DNA of 64,000 nt from Stenotrophomonas sp. BIO128-Bstrain (GTDB taxonomy: Bacteria > Pseudomonadota > Gammaproteobacteria > Xanthomonadales > Xanthomonadaceae): the NCBI RefSeq assembly GCF_030128875.1, contig NZ_CP124620.1, positions 2,356,001 to 2,420,000 on the forward strand. Direction: 5' to 3'. This document shows positions 46,496 through 54,497 of the stretch, in pieces (position 1 is the stretch's first letter; each line of letters opens with the position of its first letter). The position numbers and the translations under genes were made by a program. The notes beneath the pieces are model-generated. The model was given only the letters and a program-made list of their open reading frames with translations. It was not told the origin of the DNA and ran no database searches.

Positions 46496-47020
46496 ATGCG
46501 ATTTCTCCGTCCTGCCCTGTTGAGCCTGGCCATTGCCAGCCTCGCTGCGCCCGCCCTGGCGGCCGATACCACGACCTTCAACGTCAAGATCATCATCACC
46601 AAGGCCTGCACGATCACCGCAGCGGCCGCCACCGATGTGGATTTCGGCTCGGCCCTCTCCACGGCCACCACCCCGTCCAACGCCCAGGGCACGATCACCG
46701 CCCAGTGCTCGGCATTGACCCCGTACACCGTCGCCCTCAATGCCGGTGCGAACGCGGGAACCGCCAATGACGTGACCACCCGCCGGATGAAGAACACCGA
46801 TGCGAGCGTGACGGCGAACAATTTCGTCGGCTACCAGCTCTATCGCGATGCCGCCCATACCAATGTGTGGGGCGCGACCACCGGCACCAATACGACGGCG
46901 GGCATCGGCACTGGCCTGGCGCAGACATTGAATGTCTACGGCCAGATCGCCAACCCCAGCGTCAACAACGCCGCTGCGGGTAACTATCAGGACACGATCA
47001 CCGCCACCATCACCTATTGA
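46496..47020 (+). CDS. Spore coat U/Csu-type pilin subunit
   Basis: A 174-residue secreted subunit of an archaic chaperone-usher pilus (Csu-like). The signal peptide ends ALA-ADT near residue 24. The SCPU domain has VKIIITKACTITAAAATDVDFG (first Cys), TITAQCSALTPYTVALNAG (second Cys, disulphide) and the closing strand GNYQDTITATITY. ATG 46496 follows AAGGAG by 7 nt. It is the first gene of the operon and probably the major rod subunit. It is 9 bp from the chaperone gene. Confidence 0.88.
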   Translation: MRFLRPALLSLAIASLAAPALAADTTTFNVKIIITKACTITAAAATDVDFGSALSTATTPSNAQGTITAQCSALTPYTVALNAGANAGTANDVTTRRMKNTDASVTANNFVGYQLYRDAAHTNVWGATTGTNTTAGIGTGLAQTLNVYGQIANPSVNNAAAGNYQDTITATITY

Positions 47021-47028
47021 GGTCCGCC

Positions 47029-47775
47029 ATGCCGATTTCCGCAGGGCGTCGCCCTGGGCGGTTCGGGTGCGCGGTGCTGGGCTGGCTGTGGCTGCTGATG
47101 GGGAGCGCCACCGCCGCAAGCCTGCAGGTCGCCCCCACCTCATTGCAGCTGACGCCACGGCAGAACGCCGATGCGCTCTGGCTGACCAACAGCGGTACGA
47201 CGCCGGTGCAGGTGCAGGTGCGGGTCTTCGAGTGGCGCCAGGACACCGGCCAGGACCAGCTCCTGCCCACCACCGACCTGCTGGTGAGTCCGCCGATGCA
47301 GTCGTTGGCGGCCGGCCAGCAGCAGCTGATCCGCGTGGTGCGCAGCGACGCTGAGGCACCCTCATCGCAGCGCGCTTACCGGGTGATCGTCGATGAACTG
47401 CCCACGGTGGATCCGCGTCGCAGCGGGATGCAGTTCGTGCTGCGCTATTCGATGCCGGTGTTTGTCCAGCCCGGTGCGGAGGGCCCGCTCGAACACGCGC
47501 TGCAGGTACGCCTGATACGCCTGGATGACGGGCGCCCGGCCCTGGAGGTGCACAACAGCGGCAACAGTTACGCGCAGCTGGCCGACATCGGCCTGGGGCC
47601 CGTCGACCGACCGCAGATCGTCCATCCTGGCCTGCTCGGTTACGTACTCGGTGGACAGACCATGCGCTGGCCGCTGGATGTCCCGGCCGCCCGCCTGGCG
47701 GGCGCCACAGTCTCGGCAAAGATCAATGGCGAGTCGGCCCAGACGCCACTGCCCGCCGCGCCGCCGGCTCGCTGA
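47029..47775 (+). CDS. Periplasmic pilus chaperone (PapD-like, Csu type)
   Basis: A 248-residue fimbrial chaperone. A signal peptide (residues 1 to about 30, ending ATA-ASLQVAP) precedes two Ig-like domains: SLQLTPRQNADALWLTNSG and VQVRVFEWRQ, then QQQLIRVVR, RAYRVIVDELP and FVLRYSMPVFVQP. These resemble CsuC and related FimC/PapD proteins, which hold subunits by donor-strand complementation. ATG 47029 was chosen over TTG 47017. It lies 7 bp before the usher gene. Confidence 0.88.
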   Translation: MPISAGRRPGRFGCAVLGWLWLLMGSATAASLQVAPTSLQLTPRQNADALWLTNSGTTPVQVQVRVFEWRQDTGQDQLLPTTDLLVSPPMQSLAAGQQQLIRVVRSDAEAPSSQRAYRVIVDELPTVDPRRSGMQFVLRYSMPVFVQPGAEGPLEHALQVRLIRLDDGRPALEVHNSGNSYAQLADIGLGPVDRPQIVHPGLLGYVLGGQTMRWPLDVPAARLAGATVSAKINGESAQTPLPAAPPAR

Positions 47776-47782
47776 GGCCTGC

Positions 47783-50137
47783 ATGCGGATGCTGCTTACC
47801 GCGACGCTGGCCCCGTGCGCCGCGATGGCAGCGGACGCCGACGCGGGCATCGACGCATCGGCCGACACCCTGTTGCCGCCGCCGACGCCGTTGACGGCCG
47901 CACAGACGCTGTACCTGGATGTGACCCTCAACCAGGCACCGCGTGGCCTGCTGCCATTCACCGAGCTGCAGGGCAGGCTGATGGCCTCGGGCGCGACGCT
48001 GCGCCAGCTCGGGTTTTCCGCACGGGGCGAAGAGCAGGTCGCGCTGGACCAGCTCAGCGGGGTTGTCGTGCGCTACGACGCAGCGCTGCAGACGCTGGCC
48101 CTGGACGTCCCGCTGGAACAGCTGTCGTTGCCTACCACGCGGCTGGAGCGTGCAGCCGATACTGCGCCGCCTGCGGCGTCCTCGCTTGGCATGCTGATCA
48201 ACTACGACCTTTACGGCAGCCACAACGAGGGCGGCGGCAACCTGGCCCTGACCACCGAACTGCGCCTGTTCGGGGTGGGCCACGGCGTACTGGAAACGAG
48301 TGCATTGCAGCGCACCTGGCAGGATCCGGCCGATCGTCGGTGGCGGGGCGAAAGCGTGCGGCTGGATACGGCGTGGCGCCTGGACTTCCCGGACGCGGCC
48401 GTGTCGCTGACGGTGGGCGATTTCTACAGCGGCTTCGTCGACTGGAGCCGGCCGGTGCGCATGGGCGGTGTGCAGATCGGCCGCAACTATGGCCTCCAGC
48501 CCTATCGCGTGCTGAGCCCCACCCCCACGTTCCTGGGGGAAGCCGTGGTTCCGTCCAACGTGGAGCTGTATGTGGATGGCCTGCGCCAGTACAACGGCGA
48601 GGTCCCGGTCGGGCCCTTCCAGCTGGCGGCCCAGCCGGGCATCAACGGGACCGGCAATGCCCAGGTCGTGATCACCGATGCGTTCGGCCGGATGCAGACC
48701 CTGGACTTCGCCTTCTATGGCACGCAGCAACTGCTCGCCAAGGGCCTGTCCGACTGGTCGGCCGGCGTGGGCAGGATGCGGAAGGACTACGGCATCCGTT
48801 CGTTCGCCTATGAAACGCCCGTGATCGGCAGCGCCACCTGGCGCTACGGCGCCAGCGATCGCTTCACGGCCGAAGCGCACGTGGAAGGGGGCGGCGGCGT
48901 GGTCAATGGCGGCGCTGGCGGCTGGTGGCTGCTGGGCGGTGCCGGCGTGGTCAACGCCGCCTACGCACACAGCCGCCACGACGCTCTCCAGGGAGGGCAA
49001 TACGCGCTGGGCTACAGCTGGAACAACCGCCGGTTCAACGTCAACCTGCTGACCCGGCGAACCCACGGCCACTACCGCGACCTGGGCGCGCTGCAGGACA
49101 CCCTGCCCCCGGATATCAGCGAACAGGCTACCCTGGGCATCAACCTGCAGCGCGCCGGCTCGCTCAGCGCCAGCTACCTCCGGCTGCGTTACCCCGACGG
49201 CGACGACAACCGCTACGCCAGCGTGTTCTGGTCGCGCAGCTTCGGCGATCGCTGGTCGGCCTATCTCTCGTTCAACCAGAACCTGGCCGACAGCGATGAC
49301 CGCAGTGCCTATCTGTCGGTCTCCGCTGCGCTGGGACGCAACCGCCAGAGCAGCCTGTCGGCACAACGCAACGGCGAACGGATGACCTATGTCGCCGATC
49401 TGTCCCAGCCCGTGCCCGGCGATGGCAGCCAGGGCGGCTACGGGTGGCGGGTGCAGGCGCGCGGCGGCGACGATGGCGGCGGCGGCCTGGCCGAACTCGG
49501 CTGGCTCAACCGGGTCGGGCGCTACTCGATGGGCTACGCGCGCCAGGGCGATCTTGACTACGGCTACGCCAGCGCCAGTGGCAGCGTGGTGTGGATGGGC
49601 GGACATGTATTCGCCGCGCGCGAGGTGCCCGACGCCTTCGCCGTGGTCGCCACCGACGGCTACCCGGGCATCCCGGTGCGGCTGGAAAACCGGCTGATCG
49701 GCAGTACCGACAGGAACGGCCTGCTGCTGGTGACCCCGCTGCTGTCGTGGCAGCGCAACCGGCTCTCCATCGATACGCTGGACCTGCCGGCGGACATGCG
49801 CGCCGACCGGGTGGACACCTGGGTGACGCCGCGACAGAGCGCCGGGCTGGGCGTCGACTTCGGCCTGCGCCGCACCCGGGCCATTCGCGTGATCCTGCAC
49901 GATGACGCCGGGGCCCCGCTGCCGGTCGGCAGCAGCGTGCGCCTGCCCGCTGGCGGCACTGCCACGGTGGGCTACGACGGGGAGACCTATCTGGAAGATG
50001 TCGTGCTGCCGGCCCAGTTGCAGGTCGAGTTGCCCGAAGGGCACTGCAGCGTACGCCTGGACCCGCCCGTCACCGCCACCTCCCCCGGCGTACCCCGAGT
50101 CGGGCCGCTGCGCTGCGTGCCGACCTCCCGACCATGA
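47783..50137 (+). CDS. Outer-membrane usher of Csu-like pilus
   Basis: A 784-residue outer-membrane usher. The signal peptide is residues 1 to about 18. The N-terminal chaperone-binding domain has YLDVTLNQAPRGLLPF and the 24-strand pore region includes GMLINYDLYGSHN, VSLTVGDFYSGFVDWSRPVRMGGVQIGRNYGLQPY and PTFLGEAVVPSNVELYVDG. C-terminal domains follow (VDFGLRRTRAIRVILHDDAGAPLPVGSSV). ATG 47783 is 7 bp after the chaperone stop. The reading frame before it overlaps the chaperone gene out of frame. The stop overlaps the next gene by 4 bp (ATGA). Confidence 0.9.
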   Translation: MRMLLTATLAPCAAMAADADAGIDASADTLLPPPTPLTAAQTLYLDVTLNQAPRGLLPFTELQGRLMASGATLRQLGFSARGEEQVALDQLSGVVVRYDAALQTLALDVPLEQLSLPTTRLERAADTAPPAASSLGMLINYDLYGSHNEGGGNLALTTELRLFGVGHGVLETSALQRTWQDPADRRWRGESVRLDTAWRLDFPDAAVSLTVGDFYSGFVDWSRPVRMGGVQIGRNYGLQPYRVLSPTPTFLGEAVVPSNVELYVDGLRQYNGEVPVGPFQLAAQPGINGTGNAQVVITDAFGRMQTLDFAFYGTQQLLAKGLSDWSAGVGRMRKDYGIRSFAYETPVIGSATWRYGASDRFTAEAHVEGGGGVVNGGAGGWWLLGGAGVVNAAYAHSRHDALQGGQYALGYSWNNRRFNVNLLTRRTHGHYRDLGALQDTLPPDISEQATLGINLQRAGSLSASYLRLRYPDGDDNRYASVFWSRSFGDRWSAYLSFNQNLADSDDRSAYLSVSAALGRNRQSSLSAQRNGERMTYVADLSQPVPGDGSQGGYGWRVQARGGDDGGGGLAELGWLNRVGRYSMGYARQGDLDYGYASASGSVVWMGGHVFAAREVPDAFAVVATDGYPGIPVRLENRLIGSTDRNGLLLVTPLLSWQRNRLSIDTLDLPADMRADRVDTWVTPRQSAGLGVDFGLRRTRAIRVILHDDAGAPLPVGSSVRLPAGGTATVGYDGETYLEDVVLPAQLQVELPEGHCSVRLDPPVTATSPGVPRVGPLRCVPTSRP

Positions 50138-51183
50138 CCGGCGCGCGTACGCTCATGGTCGTGCTGATGCTGATGGCCCTGTGCTGGGCACCCGGGGCAC
50201 GTGCGGATACGACCTGCACGGCCACGGCGCCAGGCGCGTTGGCGTTCGGCACCATCACCAATGGCGCGGCCAGCGCGACCGATGCCATGACCAGCTTCAC
50301 CATCACCTGCAACACCACCGCGCTGAGCGTGCTGGGCAGCGCCAGCGTGCGCGCCTGCCTGAAGATCGGCACCGGCAGCACCGGCAGCACGCTGCTGCCG
50401 AGCCGAAGCATGAGCAACACCACCGCCGATCCGATGGCATTCCAGCTCTATACCAACGGTGGCCGCACCACGGTGTGGGGCGCGGTGCCGGGGGGTTCGC
50501 CGCCGGCAGCCATCGTGACCCTCGGCTACAGCGTGCCATTGATCACCGGCGGCAGCGGCGCCCAATCGGTCACGCTCTACGGGCAGGTGCCCGCCGCGCA
50601 GGTGCTGTCGGCCGGCGCCTTTGCCAGCAGCTTCACCGCCGCCAACGTCAGCCTGGAGTATGCCTACAACGAGAGCATCATCGGCACCGCCCAGCCGCCG
50701 GCGCTGTGCACCAGCACCAGCGGGGTCAGCGGCCACAAAACAGCCGATGGCGCCTTCCCGTTCACGGTCAGCGCCAACGTCCTGCCGCAGTGCAGTACCT
50801 ACGTCACCACCGACATGGATTTCGGCAGCAACGCGGGGGCGATCACCGCCAACCTGGACCGCACCTCGACGATCGGCCTGACCTGCATCAACCGCACCGC
50901 CTACAGCATCGGCCTGAACAACGGGCAGAACGCATCGGGCAACGTGCGCCGCATGCGCTTCACTGCACTGGACGGCAGCGTCTACTACATCCCCTACGAG
51001 CTGTACCGGAACGCTGCGCGCTCCCAGCGCTGGGGCAACACGCTCAACACCGACACCCTGGCCGGCACCGGCACTGGCGCCGCGCAGACCCTCACCGTGT
51101 ATGGGCGTGCCCCGCCGAGCGTCGGCGCGGTGCCCGCCCAGGGCAGCTACAGCGACGTCATCACGGTCACGATCACCTACTGA
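50134..51183 (+). CDS. Two-domain SCPU protein, probable CsuE-like tip adhesin
   Basis: A 349-residue secreted protein with a signal peptide (to about residue 24, GARA-DTT) and two tandem spore-coat-U domains. Domain 1 (about 25-190) has TATAPGALAFGTITNG and FTITCNT. Domain 2 (about 195-349) has FTVSANVLPQCSTYVTTDMDFGSNAG and ends YSDVITVTITY. In Csu pili the two-domain subunit CsuE sits at the tip and binds hydrophobic surfaces. This gene has the same place after the usher. It overlaps the usher stop by 4 bp. Confidence 0.85.
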   Translation: MTGARTLMVVLMLMALCWAPGARADTTCTATAPGALAFGTITNGAASATDAMTSFTITCNTTALSVLGSASVRACLKIGTGSTGSTLLPSRSMSNTTADPMAFQLYTNGGRTTVWGAVPGGSPPAAIVTLGYSVPLITGGSGAQSVTLYGQVPAAQVLSAGAFASSFTAANVSLEYAYNESIIGTAQPPALCTSTSGVSGHKTADGAFPFTVSANVLPQCSTYVTTDMDFGSNAGAITANLDRTSTIGLTCINRTAYSIGLNNGQNASGNVRRMRFTALDGSVYYIPYELYRNAARSQRWGNTLNTDTLAGTGTGAAQTLTVYGRAPPSVGAVPAQGSYSDVITVTITY

Positions 51184-51258
51184 GCAGCGCCGGCCAGGCC
51201 CTCAAGCCGTGGCCGTCGCGGCCGCTAACGCTCGCATCCCTCCGCAGTGCGATGCACG

Positions 51259-51549
51259 ATGCCCGCGCGACCACCCTCCTTCGTCCTCGCCTGGCTGCTG
51301 GCCGTATACGCCGCTGTGTACGCCGCCGTACCGGCCGCCGCGCGGCCCGGCGCAGGCAGCGCGGCCACGTTGCAGGTGGCGGTAAGGATCGTTGCCGATT
51401 GCGGCAGCCCCGGGGCGGAGGCGCTGCCCACCTGCCGGCCCGCGCGCCAGCGAGGCGACGCGCTGCATCCGGTGCCCGCGCAGGTGGCCGCATTGAGTCC
51501 GGCCATCGCGGATACCGGGCGCACCGCGCCGGTCACCGTGACCTACTGA
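51259..51549 (+). CDS. Very short SCPU-like secreted protein, possibly a reduced pilin
   Basis: A 96-residue protein. A signal peptide spans residues 1 to about 28 (LAWLLAVYAAVYAAV then AAA). The remainder starts like an SCPU domain (ATLQVAVRIVADCG) and ends with the same closing strand (TAPVTVTY), but most of the middle is missing. Cysteines are at about residues 48 and 59. It could be a minimal subunit, a pilus terminator or assembly stop, or a decaying pilin. ATG 51259 was chosen over GTG 51247. The stop overlaps the next gene (TGATG), so it is under translational selection or coupling. Confidence 0.65.
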   Translation: MPARPPSFVLAWLLAVYAAVYAAVPAAARPGAGSAATLQVAVRIVADCGSPGAEALPTCRPARQRGDALHPVPAQVAALSPAIADTGRTAPVTVTY

Positions 51550-52259
51550 TGCAGTGGCTGCCGGCTGCCCTGCTGATCGCCGTGACCGCCCTGCCCGCGC
51601 AGGCACTGGAAATCCGTCCGGTCCGTGTCTCGGTGCCGGCCGATGCGGCACAGGCCGACCTGTGGCTGGACAACCCCGGAAGCACCGCCTGGCGCGGCCA
51701 GGCCCGGCTGTACCGATGGGAGCAGGCGGGCGACCAGGAACGCCTGCTCCCCGCCGACGACGTGGCCGTGAGCCCGACCCATCTGGCCATCGCCCCGGGC
51801 GGCGGCCAGCGCGTGCGCGTGGTCCGGCTGGGGACGGCGCCGGCGGCCGTTGAACAGGCATACCGGCTGGTGCTCAGCCCCGGGCCGGAGGCCGCCGCCG
51901 GCGCCGCGCGCTATTCCCTGCCGGTCTTCTTCGAACCCAGCATCCCTGCCACCGGCTCGCGCCTGCGCGTGGCGGCGGCCGGCAGCCCCGCCGCACCGGT
52001 GTTGCGCCTCTATAATGAAGGCGCGGCCCATGCCCACCTTGCCGATCTGGTGTACGTGGATGCGCGCGGCCGACGCCAGCCCCTGATCGATGGACTGGCC
52101 GGGTACGTCCTGCCGCACAGTACCCGCAGCTGGGCCCTGCCGCCCCGCCCTGACGGCTATGCCGACGGCCGTTTCCTTGCCCGCCTGGACCATGCCGCCG
52201 AAGCGATCCTGGCCGCCCCGCCCGCCGAGATTGCGGCGCGGGCCGGGGCCGGGCTATAA
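51549..52259 (+). CDS. Second periplasmic pilus chaperone
   Basis: A 236-residue PapD-like chaperone. The signal peptide ends ALPAQALEI near residue 18. Domain 1 has VRVSVPADAAQADLWLDNPGS, RLYRWEQ, GGQRVRVVRLG and AYRLVLSP, and domain 2 begins near ARYSLPVFFEPS. It resembles the first chaperone of the operon, which makes this a two-chaperone system. The frame is open far upstream only by overlap with other genes. ATG 51549 shares one base with the preceding stop. The rpsB promoter lies in its last codons. Confidence 0.85.
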   Translation: MQWLPAALLIAVTALPAQALEIRPVRVSVPADAAQADLWLDNPGSTAWRGQARLYRWEQAGDQERLLPADDVAVSPTHLAIAPGGGQRVRVVRLGTAPAAVEQAYRLVLSPGPEAAAGAARYSLPVFFEPSIPATGSRLRVAAAGSPAAPVLRLYNEGAAHAHLADLVYVDARGRRQPLIDGLAGYVLPHSTRSWALPPRPDGYADGRFLARLDHAAEAILAAPPAEIAARAGAGL

Positions 52260-52260
52260 T
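52231..52260 (+). promoter_or_regulatory. rpsB promoter
   Basis: TTGCGG (52231-52236), an 18-bp spacer and a consensus TATAAT (52255-52260). It lies inside the 3' end of the second chaperone gene and gives an rpsB leader of about 205 nt. Confidence 0.75.
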
Positions 52261-52266
52261 CGACCG

Positions 52267-52472
52267 GATCTCCTGCCTCATCGAAGCAGGAACACGTCAA
52301 CACCGGACGTCACCGGTGAATCCACACCTGCCGCCCATATCCGTGCCGGGGTGCTCCGCAAGGAGTTCGGTCACGGAAGCGACAGGGAAGCCAAACCCCG
52401 GAACCACCCGCCTTGCGGCGGACCGCCCAACTATTACCCGTGGCGGCCGGTTCCCTATCAGGAGTTACTGCA
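52267..52472 (+). ncRNA. rpsB 5' leader, candidate S2 autoregulatory RNA
   Basis: The long untranslated leader contains hairpins CCTGC/GCAGG (52272-52290) and CACCGG/CCGGTG (52301-52318), with further GC-rich pairing near the ribosome site (AGGAG 52460-52464). In Gammaproteobacteria the rpsB leader binds S2 for feedback control and can be processed to a small RNA. I infer the same here from length and position, not from a confirmed motif. Confidence 0.45.
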
Positions 52473-53300
52473 ATGCCCCAGGTCACCATGCGTCAGATGC
52501 TGGAAGCCGGCGTCCATTTCGGCCACCAGACCCGTTACTGGAACCCCAAGATGGGCCAGTACATCTTCGGCGCCCGCGGCAAGATCCACATCATCAACCT
52601 GGAAAAGACCGTTCCGCTCTTCAATGACGCGATGAACTTCATTTCCAGCGTTGCGCAGAAGCGCGGCACCATCCTGTTCCTGGGCACCAAGCGCAGCGCC
52701 CGCGAGTCGATCCGTGAAGAAGCCGAGCGTTGCGGCATGCCGTTCATGAACCAGCGTTGGCTGGGCGGCACCCTGACCAACTTCCGTACCGTGAAGCAGT
52801 CGGTTGCCCGCCTGAAGGAACTGGAAGCCGGTGAGACCGACGGCAGCTTCGACAAGCTGGTCAAGCACGAAGTGCTGGGCCTGCGTCGCGAGCGCGACAA
52901 GCTGGAAGCTTCGCTGGGCGGCATCAAGGACATGAACCGTCTGCCGGACGCGATCTTCGTCATCGATATCGGCCATGAAGACATCGCCATCAAGGAAGCC
53001 AAGAAGCTCGGCATCCCGGTGATCGCTGTGGTCGATACCAACTACAACCCGGAACTGGTCGACTACGCGATCCCGGGCAACGACGACGCCATCCGTGCCG
53101 TGCAGCTGTACGCCCGCGCCGCTGCCGACGCCGTGCTGGAAGGCAAGGCTGCTGCGCCGCACGCCGCCACCGTCCGTGAAGAAGAGTTCAGCGAAGCCGC
53201 TGCTGGCGAAGAAGCCAAGCCGGCCCGCCGCGCTCCGGCCAAGAAGGCTGCTGCTGCTCCGGCCGCCGACGCGCCGGCTGCTGGCGAAGCCCAGGCCTGA
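52473..53300 (+). CDS. rpsB: 30S ribosomal protein S2
   Basis: A 275-residue ribosomal protein needed to bring S1 to the 30S subunit. It begins [19 protein letters not shown] and contains [21 protein letters not shown] and [24 protein letters not shown] blocks. It is about 34 residues longer than E. coli S2 because of a C-terminal Glu/Ala/Lys/Pro tail ([16 protein letters not shown]). AGGAG lies 8 nt before the ATG. It is followed by tsf after a strong hairpin. Confidence 0.97.
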   Translation: MPQVTMRQMLEAGVHFGHQTRYWNPKMGQYIFGARGKIHIINLEKTVPLFNDAMNFISSVAQKRGTILFLGTKRSARESIREEAERCGMPFMNQRWLGGTLTNFRTVKQSVARLKELEAGETDGSFDKLVKHEVLGLRRERDKLEASLGGIKDMNRLPDAIFVIDIGHEDIAIKEAKKLGIPVIAVVDTNYNPELVDYAIPGNDDAIRAVQLYARAAADAVLEGKAAAPHAATVREEEFSEAAAGEEAKPARRAPAKKAAAAPAADAPAAGEAQA

Positions 53301-53309
53301 TCCAGGCCC

Positions 53310-53334
53310 GCGGTGGGCGCAGCGCGCCCACCGC
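53310..53334 (+). terminator. Stem-loop between rpsB and tsf
   Basis: GCGGTGGGCGC-AGC-GCGCCCACCGC is a perfect 11-bp stem with a three-base loop and no U-tract, 10 bp after the rpsB stop. E. coli also has a partial terminator in this gap; here it may set the S2:EF-Ts ratio. Confidence 0.55.
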
Positions 53335-53426
53335 TCCTGTCCGCTGCCGATGGCGCGACGACAGGACACTGTCATACGGGCCGGCCACCATGCCGGCCCA
53401 ACCCCTTTCTTTCGTGAGGAAATCCC

Positions 53427-54305
53427 GTGGAAATCACTGCTTCCCTGGTCAAGGAACTGCGCGAGCGCACTGGCGCCGGCATGATGGAGTGCAAGAAGGC
53501 ACTCGTCGAAAACGGCGGCGACATCGACGCCTCGGCCGAATGGCTGCGCAAGTCCGGCCTGGCCAAGGCCGACAAGAAGGCTGACCGCGTGGCTGCCGAA
53601 GGCATCATCGTGGCGGCCCAGGACGGCGGCAAGGCCGTGCTGGTCGAAGTCAACTCGGAAACCGACTTCGTCGCCAAGGACAGCAACTTCCTGGACTTCA
53701 CCAAGGCTGTTGCTGCCACCGCGCTGAGCTCGGGCGCTGCCGACATCGACACCCTGAAGGCCGCCAAGCTGCCGTCCGGCGAGACGATCGAAGAAGCCCG
53801 CGCCGCCGTCATCGCCAAGGTTGGCGAGAAGGTCGACGTGCGTCGCATCGTGCGCCTGGAATCCACCAACAACGTCGCTGCCTACGTGCACGGCGGCCGC
53901 ATCGGCGTGCTGGTCGAGCTGGCCGGTGGCAACGAAGAGCTGGCCCGTGGCCTGGCCATGCACGTGGCTGCCATGAACCCGCCGCACAACAAGGCCGCCG
54001 ATGTGCCGGCCGAGTTCGTTGCCAAGGAAAAGGAAATCGAACTGGCCAAGATGTCCGACAAGGACAAGTCCAAGCCGGCCGATATCCTGGAAAAGATCAT
54101 CAGCGGCAAGATCGCCAAGATCGTCAACGAAGTGACCCTGTACGGCCAGCCGTACGTGCTGGACACCAACCAGTCGGTCGAGCAGGTCCTCAAGGCCGCC
54201 GGTGCCGACGTGGTCGGCTTCCAGCGTCTGGCGGTCGGCGAAGGCATCGAGAAGGTGGTGGAAGACTACGCCGCCGAAGTGATGAAGCAGGCCGGCCTGG
54301 CCTGA
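53427..54305 (+). CDS. tsf: Elongation factor Ts
   Basis: A 292-residue guanine-nucleotide exchange factor for EF-Tu. The N-terminal UBA-like domain reads [24 protein letters not shown]. The core has [10 protein letters not shown], the TDFV contact with EF-Tu, and a C-terminal module ([17 protein letters not shown] end). It is of normal length. A GTGAGGAAATCCC ribosome site precedes the ATG. A strong terminator follows, so it is not co-transcribed with pyrH here. Confidence 0.97.
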   Translation: MEITASLVKELRERTGAGMMECKKALVENGGDIDASAEWLRKSGLAKADKKADRVAAEGIIVAAQDGGKAVLVEVNSETDFVAKDSNFLDFTKAVAATALSSGAADIDTLKAAKLPSGETIEEARAAVIAKVGEKVDVRRIVRLESTNNVAAYVHGGRIGVLVELAGGNEELARGLAMHVAAMNPPHNKAADVPAEFVAKEKEIELAKMSDKDKSKPADILEKIISGKIAKIVNEVTLYGQPYVLDTNQSVEQVLKAAGADVVGFQRLAVGEGIEKVVEDYAAEVMKQAGLA

Positions 54306-54332
54306 TCTTCACCGCTCGAATGTGTTACGAAA

Positions 54333-54363
54333 GAAGCCGCGGACTCCGCGGCTTCTTTTTTTT
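54333..54363 (+). terminator. Rho-independent terminator after tsf
   Basis: GAAGCCGCGG-ACT-CCGCGGCTTC is followed by eight T residues. Confidence 0.93.
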
Positions 54364-54497
54364 GTCCACTGGCTTTGCTTTGTGTGCCGGATCAGGGCAA
54401 TACTCCCAAACCGATCTGCCGCGTCAACGCAAGAAATCAAGGACGAAACTGTGATGCACCTCAGGTATTCTTGCCCCAACATACTGACAACCCCGCC

